From contig NZ_FONS01000001.1 in assembly GCF_900112985.1 (NCBI RefSeq), forward strand, positions 741,730 through 805,729: a stretch of 64,000 bases of DNA. The letters are read 5' to 3'. Below, piece by piece: positions 18,782 through 27,902 of the stretch. The notes under the pieces were generated by a model. That model saw only the letters and a list, made by a program, of their open reading frames with translations. It ran no database searches and was not told where the DNA came from. How positions within the stretch are numbered: position 1 is the first letter of the stretch; every line of letters begins with the position of its first letter. The position numbers were made by a program, and so were the translations under genes. This DNA comes from Pedobacter antarcticus (GTDB lineage Bacteria; Bacteroidota; Bacteroidia; Sphingobacteriales; Sphingobacteriaceae).

Positions 18782-18817
18782 TGCAATTCTATTGCACGGA
18801 ATTTTTTATTACCTTTG
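18782..18817 (+). promoter_or_regulatory. Promoter and operator of the metal-efflux cassette
   Basis: TACCTTTG (18810-18817) is an exact -7 box 9 bases before the ATG at 18827. TGCAAT-TCT-ATTGCA (18782-18796) is a perfect palindrome lying over the -33 position (TTG at 18792). The arrangement suits a repressor or metalloregulator controlling the czc genes; no such regulator is encoded next to it. Confidence 0.5.
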
Positions 18818-18826
18818 TCAGCAAAT

Positions 18827-19150
18827 ATGAAATGGAAGGCAACAATATTTTTGATTTACATCATGGCACTTTTTCTAGTACCATGTAGTGATGCGAATAA
18901 TAGTTGCGAAAGTTCTGTCGGAGTTACGAAAGTAACATCTCACGATCATGACCAGGATAAAGATGATTCCTGCACACCTTTTTGTCAGTGTTCCTGCTGT
19001 AGTGTTTCAGTAGCATCTTTCAATTTTGAACTACCAGAATTTGGTATTCTTACACACATATTTTCTTCCAAAAAAGTTGTTATCAGGGATTCTAGTTTTA
19101 TATCCCACTACTCTGGTACTATCTGGCAACCGCCGAAATTTAACGTTTAA
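18827..19150 (+). CDS. Small exported Cys/His-rich protein (DUF6660-like) leading the metal-efflux cassette
   Basis: This 107-residue protein has a hydrophobic N-terminus (MKWKATIFLIYIMALFLVP), then an acidic His segment (SHDHDQDKDD) and a Cys cluster (CTPFCQCSCC), a plausible metal-binding patch. Small proteins of this type often precede CzcA operons in Bacteroidota (recalled as DUF6660; not checked). The start at ATG 18827 lies 9 bases from the -7 box; an upstream TTG at 18815 overlaps that box. The czcA start follows 209 bases on. Confidence 0.7.
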   Translation: MKWKATIFLIYIMALFLVPCSDANNSCESSVGVTKVTSHDHDQDKDDSCTPFCQCSCCSVSVASFNFELPEFGILTHIFSSKKVVIRDSSFISHYSGTIWQPPKFNV

Positions 19151-19359
19151 TTTTATTGGGAATATTATGTCTATTGGCGTAATGTATATTCATATACATT
19201 GCCTCTAATATTGTATTGATACTTAGCACTTCTAATTGGTGTTAATGTTTCCAGTTATCAATATTTCAACCTGATATAACTTTCCATCTTCTCCGCCTTT
19301 TCAGTTACAGGTGGATTTCACCTCTATTTCTATTAAATGTTAAATTAATAAAATACATT

Positions 19360-22300
19360 GTGTTAGACAATATCATAAAATTCAGTATTAAGAACAAGAT
19401 CATTATTGGCTTAATGACTTTGTTACTTATCATCTGGGGAGCATGGAGTGCAACCAAACTGCCCATAGATGCCGTACCTGATATTACCAACAATCAGGTT
19501 CAAATATTCACTTCCTGCCCAACATTGGCTGGACAGGAGGTTGAACAGCTCGTTACCTTCCCCATTGAACAGAGTATCGCGAATGTTCCCAAGATCGAAG
19601 AAATCCGAAGCATTTCCCGTTTCGGTTTATCGGTGATTACGGTCGTTTTTGATGAAGATGTAAACATCTACTTTGCTCGGCAGCTCATCAATGAAAGGTT
19701 AAAGGAAGCTGTTGATCAGATTCCACAAGGGATAGGCACCCCAGAAATGGCGCCGGTAAGTACAGGACTTGGAGAAGTTTATCAGTACATTATCCATCCC
19801 AAAAAAGGTAGTGAAGATAAATACAACGCAAAAGACCTGCGTACAATGCAGGATTGGATTGTGGCAAGGCAATTATACGGAACTCCGGGTATTGCTGAGG
19901 TTAACAGCTTTGGTGGTCAATTGAAACAGTACGAGGTTGCTGTGAATCCCGATAAGCTGAGAGCGATGGGTGTGAGTATCCCTGAAATATTCACTGCACT
20001 TGAAAAAAACAATCAGAATACAGGTGGAGCTTATATTGATAAAAAGCCCAATGCCTATTTTATCAGAGGTATAGGTTTGGTTACTTCCATTGATGATGTA
20101 AAGAAGATTGTTGTAAAAAATTCAGGAGCCGTTCCAATTTATATCAATGACGTTGCGGAAGTAAGGTTTGGAAGTGCTGTTAGATATGGTGCATTGACAT
20201 TTAATGGAGAAGTTGATGCCGTAGGTGGAGTTGTTATGATGCTGAAAGGCGAAAACAGTAACGAAGTAGTTAAGCGGATCAAGGAAAAGTTACCGACGAT
20301 TCAAAAATCCCTACCTGAGGATGTAATTATCGAGCCATATTTGGATCGTACCGAACTGGTTGGAAGGGCTATGAGTACTGTTGAGAAGAACCTGATTGAA
20401 GGTGCGCTGATCGTAATATTCGTTCTTGTACTATTTTTAGGAAATTTCCGTGCAGGACTTATCGTCGCATCCGCAATCCCACTGGCACTACTGTTTGCCC
20501 TTGGTATGATGAACGTCTTTGGTGTCAGCGCCAATTTGATGAGTTTAGGGGCAATAGATTTTGGATTGATCGTAGATGGTGCCGTAATCGTTGTAGAAGC
20601 AACGATGCACCATTTGGGTCTTCGAAAATCTACCAATAGAATGACCCAAAGTGAAATGGACGATGAGGTATTCGTGTCTGCTTCTAAAATACGAACCAGT
20701 GCCGCTTTTGGTGAGATTATTATCCTAATCGTATATATTCCTATCCTGACGTTAGTTGGTGTGGAAGGAAAAATGTTCCGCCCAATGGCTCAAACTGTTG
20801 GTTTCGCCATATTTGGTGCGTTGATTCTATCGCTGACCTATATCCCGATGATGTGTGCATTGTTCCTGTCTAAAAAACCAAGTCACAAAAAAACATTTAG
20901 TGACAAAATGATGGACAAGCTTTCCAGTTGGTATCAACCACTTTTACAAAAAGCAATCAAGATCAAGTATATTGTTGTAGGTGCCGCTGTAGCTTTATTT
21001 GCAATCTCTTTATTTTTCTTTAGCAGGATGGGTGGTGAGTTTATACCCCAGTTACAAGAGGGGGATTACGCCTTTCACTGTATCCTTCCACAGGGTAGTT
21101 CACTGAACCAAAGTATAGAAACTTCTATGCAGGCTTCGCGGATAATCAAGGAGTTTGATGAGGTCAAGATGGTTGTGGGAAAAACCGGGGCAGCTGAAGT
21201 TCCCACCGATCCCATGCCTCCTGAGGCTACCGACCTTATGGTCGTCCTCAAACCGCAGGATGAATGGGCTTCTGGAAGGGACTATAACGAGCTGGCCGAT
21301 GCCATGATGGAAAAACTGGAGGTAATACCGGGGGTATTCTTTGAAAAGAACCAACCTATTCAGATGCGTTTCAATGAGCTGATGACCGGTATCAGGCAGG
21401 ATGTTGCTGTTAAGATATTCGGTGAAAACATTGATACGCTGGCATCCTACGCCAAGGAGGTCAGTGAAGTAATTCAAACTGTTGAAGGAGCCACGTCTCC
21501 GCAAGTTGAACGCGTAAGTGGCCTCCCTCAGATTAATGTAGAATATGACCGTACACGTATTGCAAATTATGGCCTGACTATTCAGGATGTGAATGACGTG
21601 GTGAGTACAGCTTTTGCAGGTAAAAGTTCGGGACAGGTATATGAAAATGAAAGGCGTTTTGATCTTGTTGTTCGCCTTGACAGTTTGCACAGAAGTGATA
21701 TAGATGATGTTAGCAATTTGATGATTCCAACAACTTCGGGGGCGCAAATTCCACTCTCTCAAGTTGCAAATATTGAGTATAAACTTGGACCTGCCCAAAT
21801 TAGTCGTGAAGCAGGTAAGCGCCGGATCGTAATAGGATTTAATGTTGCGGGACGCGATGTACAAAGCGTAGTACAAGACATCCAAAAGCAACTCTCCGAA
21901 AAAATAAAATTGCCTGCGGGTTATTATTTCACTTATGGAGGTCAATTCGAAAACCTGCAAAAGGCCAGTGCACGTCTGATGATCGCAGTGCCGGTATCGC
22001 TACTGCTTATTTTTATGTTGCTATACTTCACTTTCCATTCTTTCAAGCAGGCCACATTGATATTTACGGCCATTCCGATGAGTGCGATTGGTGGGATATT
22101 CGCCCTGATGTTACGGGACATGCCATTTAGTATCAGTGCAGGGATCGGATTCATTGCCCTGTTCGGTGTAGCCGTATTGAACGGTATCGTTCTGATCGGC
22201 ACCTTTAACCAGCTCAAAAAAGAGGGCATGGACGATGTGTTTAAAAGGGTGAGAGAAGGCACAATGACACGTTTGCGTCCGGTATTGATGACGGCAACGG

Positions 22301-23682
22301 TAGCATCACTTGGATTTTTACCTATGGCCATTAGTACAAGTGCAGGTGCCGAGGTACAAAAGCCGCTGGCAACGGTGGTAATTGGTGGATTAATCACCGC
22401 TACATTTCTTACGCTGTTTGTACTACCACTCCTGTACATCATCTTCAACTCAAAAATAAAACTGAAAGGAAAAGGCCGTATGAAAACAACGGTAATGGTG
22501 ATCTTGCTGTCTTTGGGAGGTTTATCATCTGTTAATGCTCAGCAGCAACAGCGAATTTCGATCGATCAAGCAGTGGGAACCGCATTAGGGAATAATCAAC
22601 AATATGGCGTTAATAGTGCTCAGATCAAAAGCGCCACGCTAAATGTTAAGACCGCTACTGAAATTCCCAAGACCGGAGTATTCGCAGAAAATGAAGATTA
22701 CCGTCCCTCAGATCAGGTAGGTATATTAAAAATTGGTGTTTCACAAAGTATAGCCTGGCCGGGGCTGTATGCTGCCCGAAAGAATTATTTCAGGGATCAG
22801 CTCAAATATGCAGAACTCAATACGGATTATTTAAATGCCATAATAAAACGAGATGTACGAACGGCCTATTATCAGCTGTGGTATCTCCAGGATAAACAAA
22901 AACTCTTTCAAAGACTGGATAGTATCTATACTATGCTGTTCAAAACCACGGAGATTAGGGTGAGGACCGGAGATGTTGCAAAGTTGGATCAGGTATCAGC
23001 AGAGGCTAAATTGAGAGAGCTTCAGGCCTTTCTTGAACAGAACAAGAAAGAAATGACAGTGCAGCAACAACAATTAATGATGCTCTTGAATCAAAATGAG
23101 TGGCTGCTACCCGTTGCTGACTCGCTAAAAAAAATAGAAGTACAATTGGTAGAAAACAACACCTCGCATCCGGTACTGGCGTTGCAGGAACAGAATGTAA
23201 ATATCGCATCTTCCAATATCAAAGTTCAGAGGAATACGAACAAGCCCGAATTTTCCGGAAGGTTTTTTAGCCAACGTTTATGGGGTGCTAAAGATCCTTT
23301 TACAGGCTTTTCGGTCATGGCATCAATTCCCGTGTTCGGAGCCGGAGCTTATCGGAATAAGGTAAGGGTTGCAGTCGCTGAGAAAGAAGTGCAGGAAAAG
23401 ACACTCTCCTACCAGACACAGCTATTACAGACCCAACGGGCGTCTGCTATTGCTGAAATAGAAAAAAACTATTCCCTGTTAAATTTCTATGAAACCTCAG
23501 GTTTAAGGCAATCTGAAGAAATTATCAATGCAGCCAGCCTGAGTTACAGAACGGGTGAGATAAGTTTTGCAGAATTGGGACAGTTTCTTAACCAGGCAAT
23601 TGGCATTCGTCAAAACTACCTGGATGTGCTGAACCAATACAACCAGTCAGCAATTCAATTCAATTACTTCAATAACAAATAA
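19360..23682 (+). CDS. czcA: CzcA-type heavy-metal RND pump fused to a TolC-like outer-membrane factor
   Basis: This 1440-residue fusion has an RND proton-driven metal exporter at about residues 1-1035. Its TM4 signature DFGLIVDGAVIVVE is that of CzcA-like pumps for Zn/Co/Cd rather than the CusA copper type. Residues 1041-1440 form a TolC/CzcC-like outer-membrane efflux protein with its own signal-peptide-like start (MKTTVMVILLSLGG, then VNAQ). A purine-rich stretch precedes the internal ATG at 22480, so separate translation of the TolC part is possible. The GTG at 19360 gives the canonical N-terminus LDNIIKFSIKNK. The adaptor gene follows after 6 bases. Metal specificity is inferred. Confidence 0.93.
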   Translation: MLDNIIKFSIKNKIIIGLMTLLLIIWGAWSATKLPIDAVPDITNNQVQIFTSCPTLAGQEVEQLVTFPIEQSIANVPKIEEIRSISRFGLSVITVVFDEDVNIYFARQLINERLKEAVDQIPQGIGTPEMAPVSTGLGEVYQYIIHPKKGSEDKYNAKDLRTMQDWIVARQLYGTPGIAEVNSFGGQLKQYEVAVNPDKLRAMGVSIPEIFTALEKNNQNTGGAYIDKKPNAYFIRGIGLVTSIDDVKKIVVKNSGAVPIYINDVAEVRFGSAVRYGALTFNGEVDAVGGVVMMLKGENSNEVVKRIKEKLPTIQKSLPEDVIIEPYLDRTELVGRAMSTVEKNLIEGALIVIFVLVLFLGNFRAGLIVASAIPLALLFALGMMNVFGVSANLMSLGAIDFGLIVDGAVIVVEATMHHLGLRKSTNRMTQSEMDDEVFVSASKIRTSAAFGEIIILIVYIPILTLVGVEGKMFRPMAQTVGFAIFGALILSLTYIPMMCALFLSKKPSHKKTFSDKMMDKLSSWYQPLLQKAIKIKYIVVGAAVALFAISLFFFSRMGGEFIPQLQEGDYAFHCILPQGSSLNQSIETSMQASRIIKEFDEVKMVVGKTGAAEVPTDPMPPEATDLMVVLKPQDEWASGRDYNELADAMMEKLEVIPGVFFEKNQPIQMRFNELMTGIRQDVAVKIFGENIDTLASYAKEVSEVIQTVEGATSPQVERVSGLPQINVEYDRTRIANYGLTIQDVNDVVSTAFAGKSSGQVYENERRFDLVVRLDSLHRSDIDDVSNLMIPTTSGAQIPLSQVANIEYKLGPAQISREAGKRRIVIGFNVAGRDVQSVVQDIQKQLSEKIKLPAGYYFTYGGQFENLQKASARLMIAVPVSLLLIFMLLYFTFHSFKQATLIFTAIPMSAIGGIFALMLRDMPFSISAGIGFIALFGVAVLNGIVLIGTFNQLKKEGMDDVFKRVREGTMTRLRPVLMTATVASLGFLPMAISTSAGAEVQKPLATVVIGGLITATFLTLFVLPLLYIIFNSKIKLKGKGRMKTTVMVILLSLGGLSSVNAQQQQRISIDQAVGTALGNNQQYGVNSAQIKSATLNVKTATEIPKTGVFAENEDYRPSDQVGILKIGVSQSIAWPGLYAARKNYFRDQLKYAELNTDYLNAIIKRDVRTAYYQLWYLQDKQKLFQRLDSIYTMLFKTTEIRVRTGDVAKLDQVSAEAKLRELQAFLEQNKKEMTVQQQQLMMLLNQNEWLLPVADSLKKIEVQLVENNTSHPVLALQEQNVNIASSNIKVQRNTNKPEFSGRFFSQRLWGAKDPFTGFSVMASIPVFGAGAYRNKVRVAVAEKEVQEKTLSYQTQLLQTQRASAIAEIEKNYSLLNFYETSGLRQSEEIINAASLSYRTGEISFAELGQFLNQAIGIRQNYLDVLNQYNQSAIQFNYFNNK

Positions 23683-23688
23683 GATAAA

Positions 23689-25032
23689 ATGAAAATCATA
23701 GGAAAAATATTAGTTGCAGCTATTCTCATAACGTCTTTATATAGCTGCGGTGGAAAAGCTAAAAAGGAAGAAGGCGCTGCCGCTACAACAGAAAAAAAGA
23801 CCGCTGAAGCCAGCGGTGAAGAAGGACATGGAGAGGAAGAATCTTCCACTATTGCCTCTCTTACACAGGAACAGATGAAAGCGGTTGGCATTACGCTTGG
23901 CAATATCGAAAATAAAAATCTGACTGCTACTGTCAAAGCTAACGGGGCGCTAAGGGTGCCAAACAACAAGAAGGCAAATGCAACGTCCCTGTATGGTGGT
24001 GTTGTTAAAAGCCTGAACGTACAGATGGGTGATTATGTCCGCAAAGGTCAGGTCATTGCTACTATTGAAAATCCACAGTTTATTCAGTTGCAGGAAGAAT
24101 ACATTACGATTGATAGTAGGATTACGTTGGCAAAGCAGGAACAGGATCGCCAGCAAGAGCTTAACCAGGGAAGTGCAGGGGCTCTGAAAAATCTCCAGAC
24201 AGCTACTGCTGATTTTAATGCGTTGATGGCCCGTAAGGCATCGTTAAAAAAGCAGTTAGAATTGATGGGAATCAACCCTTCCAGTATCAGCAGGGAAAAT
24301 CTAAGATCAGCATTAGTGGTTACCAGTCCTGTTAGTGGAACGATAAGTAATGAGTTCGCAAAAATTGGAAGTTATGTGGATGTGTCATCTCCTGTAGTTG
24401 AAATCGTGGATAACAGCTTGTTACATCTTGACCTTCAGGTTTTCGAGCGAGATCTCCCTTTTATGAAAGTAGGACAAGTGGTAAATTTTACCATTACTAA
24501 TAACCCGCAGGTAACCTATAGCGCGAAAGTATTCAATATAGGATCTTCTTTTGAGAACGAAAGCAAAACGGTTGCGGTACACTGCACGGTGGTGGGTAAT
24601 AAGAGTGGACTGATTGACGGAATGAATATAACAGGGATGGTAAGTGTGGAAAACGTGATGGCTTCTACCGTACCAAATTCTGCTATCGTAGAAGCGGATG
24701 GCAAGTTCTATATTTTTGTTCATACAGACAAAGAGCCGGAAGCTGGTCATGAGGAAGGCGGTCATGAGCACAAAGAAGGTGAAAGTCATGACGAGAAAGC
24801 TGAAGAAGATCATGATCATAAACCGGGCGAAAAGCATGACCATGCTGCTGAGAACAAGCAGAAGGAACCGAAAATGAATTTCGAAAAGATCGAAGTGGCA
24901 AAAGGAGTTTCTGAATTGGGATATACTGTGATTACTCCTGTGACCGCAATTCCTAAAGGAGTCAAAGTTGTTACAAAGGGGGCATTCTTTATCAATGCCA
25001 AATTGAGTAACACAGGTGGTCATGAACATTAA
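23689..25032 (+). CDS. czcB: CzcB/CusB-type periplasmic adaptor lipoprotein with His-rich insert
   Basis: This 447-residue membrane-fusion protein links the CzcA pump to its outer-membrane channel. The N-terminal lipobox LYSC makes Cys20 the lipidation site. Lipoyl/barrel-sandwich and alpha-hairpin parts cover about 75-250 (KSLNVQMGDYVRKGQVIATI). A long His/Glu/Asp-rich insertion lies near 345-390 (HEEGGHEHKEGESHDEK), a likely metal-binding loop. It sits 6 bases after czcA in the same operon; a second metal-binding patch lies at 40-55 (EEGHGEEESS). Confidence 0.93.
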   Translation: MKIIGKILVAAILITSLYSCGGKAKKEEGAAATTEKKTAEASGEEGHGEEESSTIASLTQEQMKAVGITLGNIENKNLTATVKANGALRVPNNKKANATSLYGGVVKSLNVQMGDYVRKGQVIATIENPQFIQLQEEYITIDSRITLAKQEQDRQQELNQGSAGALKNLQTATADFNALMARKASLKKQLELMGINPSSISRENLRSALVVTSPVSGTISNEFAKIGSYVDVSSPVVEIVDNSLLHLDLQVFERDLPFMKVGQVVNFTITNNPQVTYSAKVFNIGSSFENESKTVAVHCTVVGNKSGLIDGMNITGMVSVENVMASTVPNSAIVEADGKFYIFVHTDKEPEAGHEEGGHEHKEGESHDEKAEEDHDHKPGEKHDHAAENKQKEPKMNFEKIEVAKGVSELGYTVITPVTAIPKGVKVVTKGAFFINAKLSNTGGHEH

Positions 25033-25052
25033 TTCTCAATATAGATAAGGCT

Positions 25053-25634
25053 ATGAATGATTTGGTAAAATCAGTTGAAGACTATGTTTCTACATTGTTG
25101 AAAGAGAACCTTTCTGTAGACCTTGATTTTCATAGCCTTACCCATACGCTTGAGGTTGTGGAAGCGGCCTTGGAAATTGGACAACTTTGCAATTTGGATG
25201 ATTCCGAAATTGAAATATTGCTTGTTTCAGCGTGGTTTCACGACTGTGGATATATTTATACTTATGTTGGTCACGAGGAGCAAAGCAAGCAGATCGCTAA
25301 AAGTTTTCTTGATAAATATAATGCCAATACTGAATTTATTAATTCGGTATTGGCTTGTATAGAAGCTACAAAGTTTCCGCAATTCCCTCAAAATAAGATT
25401 GAAATGGTATTGTGTGATGCTGATCTGTTTCACTTTACCAAAACCTCTTATCCAAAGTATGCCCATGCGATAAGGAAAGAATTTGAAGTCTTTCTCCAAA
25501 GAGTGTATTCGGATAAAGAATGGAAGACACTAAACTGTGGAATGTTGTTGAACCATAGTTATTGGACTATATATGGGAAAACCATTCTGGACAGATTTAA
25601 AGAAGTCAATATCGGATTGTTGAATTGCAATTGA
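25053..25634 (+). CDS. HD-domain phosphohydrolase
   Basis: This 193-residue cytoplasmic protein has HD-superfamily metal ligands: H31 (LTHTLEVVEAA), H63-D64 (SAWFHDCGY), H74 (VGHEEQS) and a later Asp (VLCDADLFHF). These bind one or two divalent ions and hydrolyse phosphoester bonds in nucleotides or signalling molecules. The substrate is unknown, and the protein lacks the RelA/SpoT or cyclic-di-GMP (GYP) features. It starts 20 bases after czcB and is probably in the same operon. Confidence 0.85.
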   Translation: MNDLVKSVEDYVSTLLKENLSVDLDFHSLTHTLEVVEAALEIGQLCNLDDSEIEILLVSAWFHDCGYIYTYVGHEEQSKQIAKSFLDKYNANTEFINSVLACIEATKFPQFPQNKIEMVLCDADLFHFTKTSYPKYAHAIRKEFEVFLQRVYSDKEWKTLNCGMLLNHSYWTIYGKTILDRFKEVNIGLLNCN

Positions 25635-25681
25635 TGGTTAAAAAGTACTATAAACCTACATTATGAAAAATTAATAAAATT

Positions 25682-26422
25682 ATGGCGTTAAAGGAAGAGC
25701 TTGAAAAGCAGGGAAACTGGCTTTTCAGATATAGGAGTTATATACCGATTGGTATTTTAATTATTGCCCTTTCCGTATTGGTGTATGAAAGCAAACAAAA
25801 CAATAAGCCTATTTACTGTTCCTCGACTTATGAAATCATCTGTTTGTCTGTTGGGATCATAGGATTGGGAATAAGGGTTTACACTGTTGGATATACACCT
25901 AAAAATACATCGGGGCGAAATACACATGAGGGACAGGTTGCTGATACTTTGAATAAAACAGGCATTTATAGCACCGTAAGACACCCCCTATATTTAGGGA
26001 ACTTCCTCATGTGGCTTGGGCCGGCTTTACTAACCGGAAACATGTGGTTTGTTATGGCTTTTATTTTGTTCTATTGGCTTTACTACGAACGGATAATGTT
26101 TGCTGAAGAGCAATTTTTGGAAAGGAAATTCGGTGAAGCCTATACAAAGTGGGCCGCTAGTGTTCCGGCATTTATTCCAGATTTCAGTAAGTTCCGGAGA
26201 CCTGAGGTATCATTCAGTATAAAAAAAGTATTAAAAAAAGAAAAGAACGGATTATTTGCACTTTTCTTAATCTTCGGCGTATTTGATTTTATTGGAGAGT
26301 GGCTAAACAACCACGCCCACTTCAATATTTTAATTATTGCTGGTACTGTTATTACCATGCTGATGTATGTCGTCTTGAAATTCATAAAATCCAGGACCAG
26401 CTTGTTGAACGAAAGCCGATAA
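25682..26422 (+). CDS. Isoprenylcysteine carboxyl methyltransferase-like membrane methyltransferase
   Basis: This 246-residue polytopic protein has the ICMT/PEMT signature STVRHPLYLGNFLMWLG near 97-113 and the terminal E-x-x-x-x-x-KFGEAYTKW segment, which form the SAM pocket. At least five membrane helices are visible. Bacterial relatives methylate lipids (for example lipid A 1-phosphate in Leptospira LmtA). The target here is unknown, but envelope modification would fit the metal-stress setting (inference). Confidence 0.8.
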   Translation: MALKEELEKQGNWLFRYRSYIPIGILIIALSVLVYESKQNNKPIYCSSTYEIICLSVGIIGLGIRVYTVGYTPKNTSGRNTHEGQVADTLNKTGIYSTVRHPLYLGNFLMWLGPALLTGNMWFVMAFILFYWLYYERIMFAEEQFLERKFGEAYTKWAASVPAFIPDFSKFRRPEVSFSIKKVLKKEKNGLFALFLIFGVFDFIGEWLNNHAHFNILIIAGTVITMLMYVVLKFIKSRTSLLNESR

Positions 26423-26523
26423 ATCAGTTCGCATAAGCCTGTGTTCAATTGTATATTTAAGTTACAACTATTTAAAAACAGAAAAAATGATTATTGTTTC
26501 CAAACAACCTCCAATGTTTAGTT

Positions 26524-27405
26524 ATGTTATTAAATCGAAAAATATCAATTTGGTACTTTGTAAATGAAATCAAGGCACAGATTATTCTGATCTGTGTCTT
26601 TGCTATATCCATTGGTTTACTGGATATGCTACCGACTTTCAAAAAAGTATCCCTGCCGCTAAGTCTCCCTGCGTTAGTAGGAACTGCGGTTTCCGTACTG
26701 CTTGCCTTTAGAACAGCACAGTCGTATGAACGTTGGTGGGAAGCAAGAACTGTCTGGGGTGCCATTGTAAATGATTCAAGAAGTTTACTTAGGCAGTTCA
26801 TCCAGTTTGCACCCGAAAATCCAAAATACGAAATTAGGGAGTTTGCTGACAGACAGATCGTCTGGACCTATGCGCTTGGAGAATCCCTGCGAAAGCAGCA
26901 ATTTTCGCCCAATGTTCAGGCTTACCTGAACATCCATCAAATAAAAGCGGTAAATATACCGAACGCACTCCTGGATAAACACTCTGAGACTATCAAGCAG
27001 CTTGCTACTACAGGGGCAATATCAGACATTCAACAGGTTCAGCTAAATGAAACAATCGCCAGGTTATGTGATAGCATGGGTAAGTGTGAACGTATTAAGA
27101 ACACTGTTTTTCCAAGATCATATAGCCTGCTGGTGCATACGTTGATTTATGTTTTTGCTGCCATTTTACCCTTTGGGCTCGAAGATTCTCAGCTAACTGT
27201 CGAGATAGTAATGACTATTCTCATTCCTACACTCTTTATTGCCATCGAAAAAACAGCCATCATTATGCAAGATCCTTTTGAGGATACTCCTGTGGATACA
27301 CCAATGACTTCACTGGCGCAGACGATTGAGATAAACTTATTGGAGATGATCGGAGAAAAAGATATTCCGGCAAAGCCTAAAAGCGATTTTTATTATGCAA
27401 TGTAG
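26524..27405 (+). CDS. Bestrophin-family membrane channel
   Basis: This 293-residue protein belongs to the bestrophin/UPF0187 family of ion channels. Seen: LLAFRTAQSYERWWEARTVWGAIVNDSR at about 55-82 in two parts, the family hallmark, and the C-terminal HTLIYVFAAILPFG and DPFEDTPVDTPM segments. Bacterial homologues conduct small ions, Na+ or anions depending on the protein. ATG 26524 was chosen over a TTG at 26494 because it gives the usual LLNRKISIWYF start. Confidence 0.88.
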   Translation: MLLNRKISIWYFVNEIKAQIILICVFAISIGLLDMLPTFKKVSLPLSLPALVGTAVSVLLAFRTAQSYERWWEARTVWGAIVNDSRSLLRQFIQFAPENPKYEIREFADRQIVWTYALGESLRKQQFSPNVQAYLNIHQIKAVNIPNALLDKHSETIKQLATTGAISDIQQVQLNETIARLCDSMGKCERIKNTVFPRSYSLLVHTLIYVFAAILPFGLEDSQLTVEIVMTILIPTLFIAIEKTAIIMQDPFEDTPVDTPMTSLAQTIEINLLEMIGEKDIPAKPKSDFYYAM

Positions 27406-27437
27406 CGTATTTGTAAATAATATAAACCAACGATACT

Positions 27438-27902
27438 ATGGATATCAATTTTGAACTCTTACTCTCGGCCAAACTTTTGTTGGCACTTCTTCTAGGAAGC
27501 ATCGTAGGTATTGAACGGGAAAAGGAACAACAGAATATGGGCATCAGGACCTTTGCCTGTATATGTGTTGCATCATGCCTCTTTGTATCTGTCGCAGCCC
27601 ATCTAACGGAAGACAGATCCGCAACCGCCAGAATGCTGGCAGCGATTGCTACCGGACTGGGCTTCATAGGTGCAGGCATAGGTTTTCGCAGCGAGAAAAG
27701 TATGCCTATAGGTCTTACCACAGCTGCTGGCCTGTGGACAATTGCTGCCGTCGGCATAGCCATCGCGCTTAATATGTTTGTCCTGGCTGTTTCAGCAACA
27801 GCTATTACCCTGCTGATTTTTGGTATTAATCAATTTTCATGGTACAAGAGATTTATTAAAAAATTATCTAACAACAAGAACAACGATCATGAAACAGAAT
27901 AA
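27438..27902 (+). CDS. MgtC/SapB-family membrane protein
   Basis: This 154-residue polytopic protein has the MgtC N-terminal signature (LLALLLGSIVGIEREKEQQ, then MGIRTFACICVASCLF) and LGFIGAGIGFRSEKSMPIGLTTAAGLW in two parts. MgtC proteins influence Mg2+ homeostasis and F-ATPase activity and often sit near metal-stress genes. It is the short form, lacking a C-terminal ACT-like domain. Its last codons overlap the next gene's start by 14 bases, so translation of the two is probably coupled. Confidence 0.88.
   Translation: MDINFELLLSAKLLLALLLGSIVGIEREKEQQNMGIRTFACICVASCLFVSVAAHLTEDRSATARMLAAIATGLGFIGAGIGFRSEKSMPIGLTTAAGLWTIAAVGIAIALNMFVLAVSATAITLLIFGINQFSWYKRFIKKLSNNKNNDHETE

Noticed and set aside
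21100-21960. 286-residue minus-strand frame inside czcA
   Set aside because: Opposite strand of a gene with strong domain evidence; product has no recognisable features.
25053-25634. HD protein as RelA/SpoT ppGpp hydrolase
   Set aside because: It lacks the synthetase and TGS parts; only generic HD metal ligands are visible.
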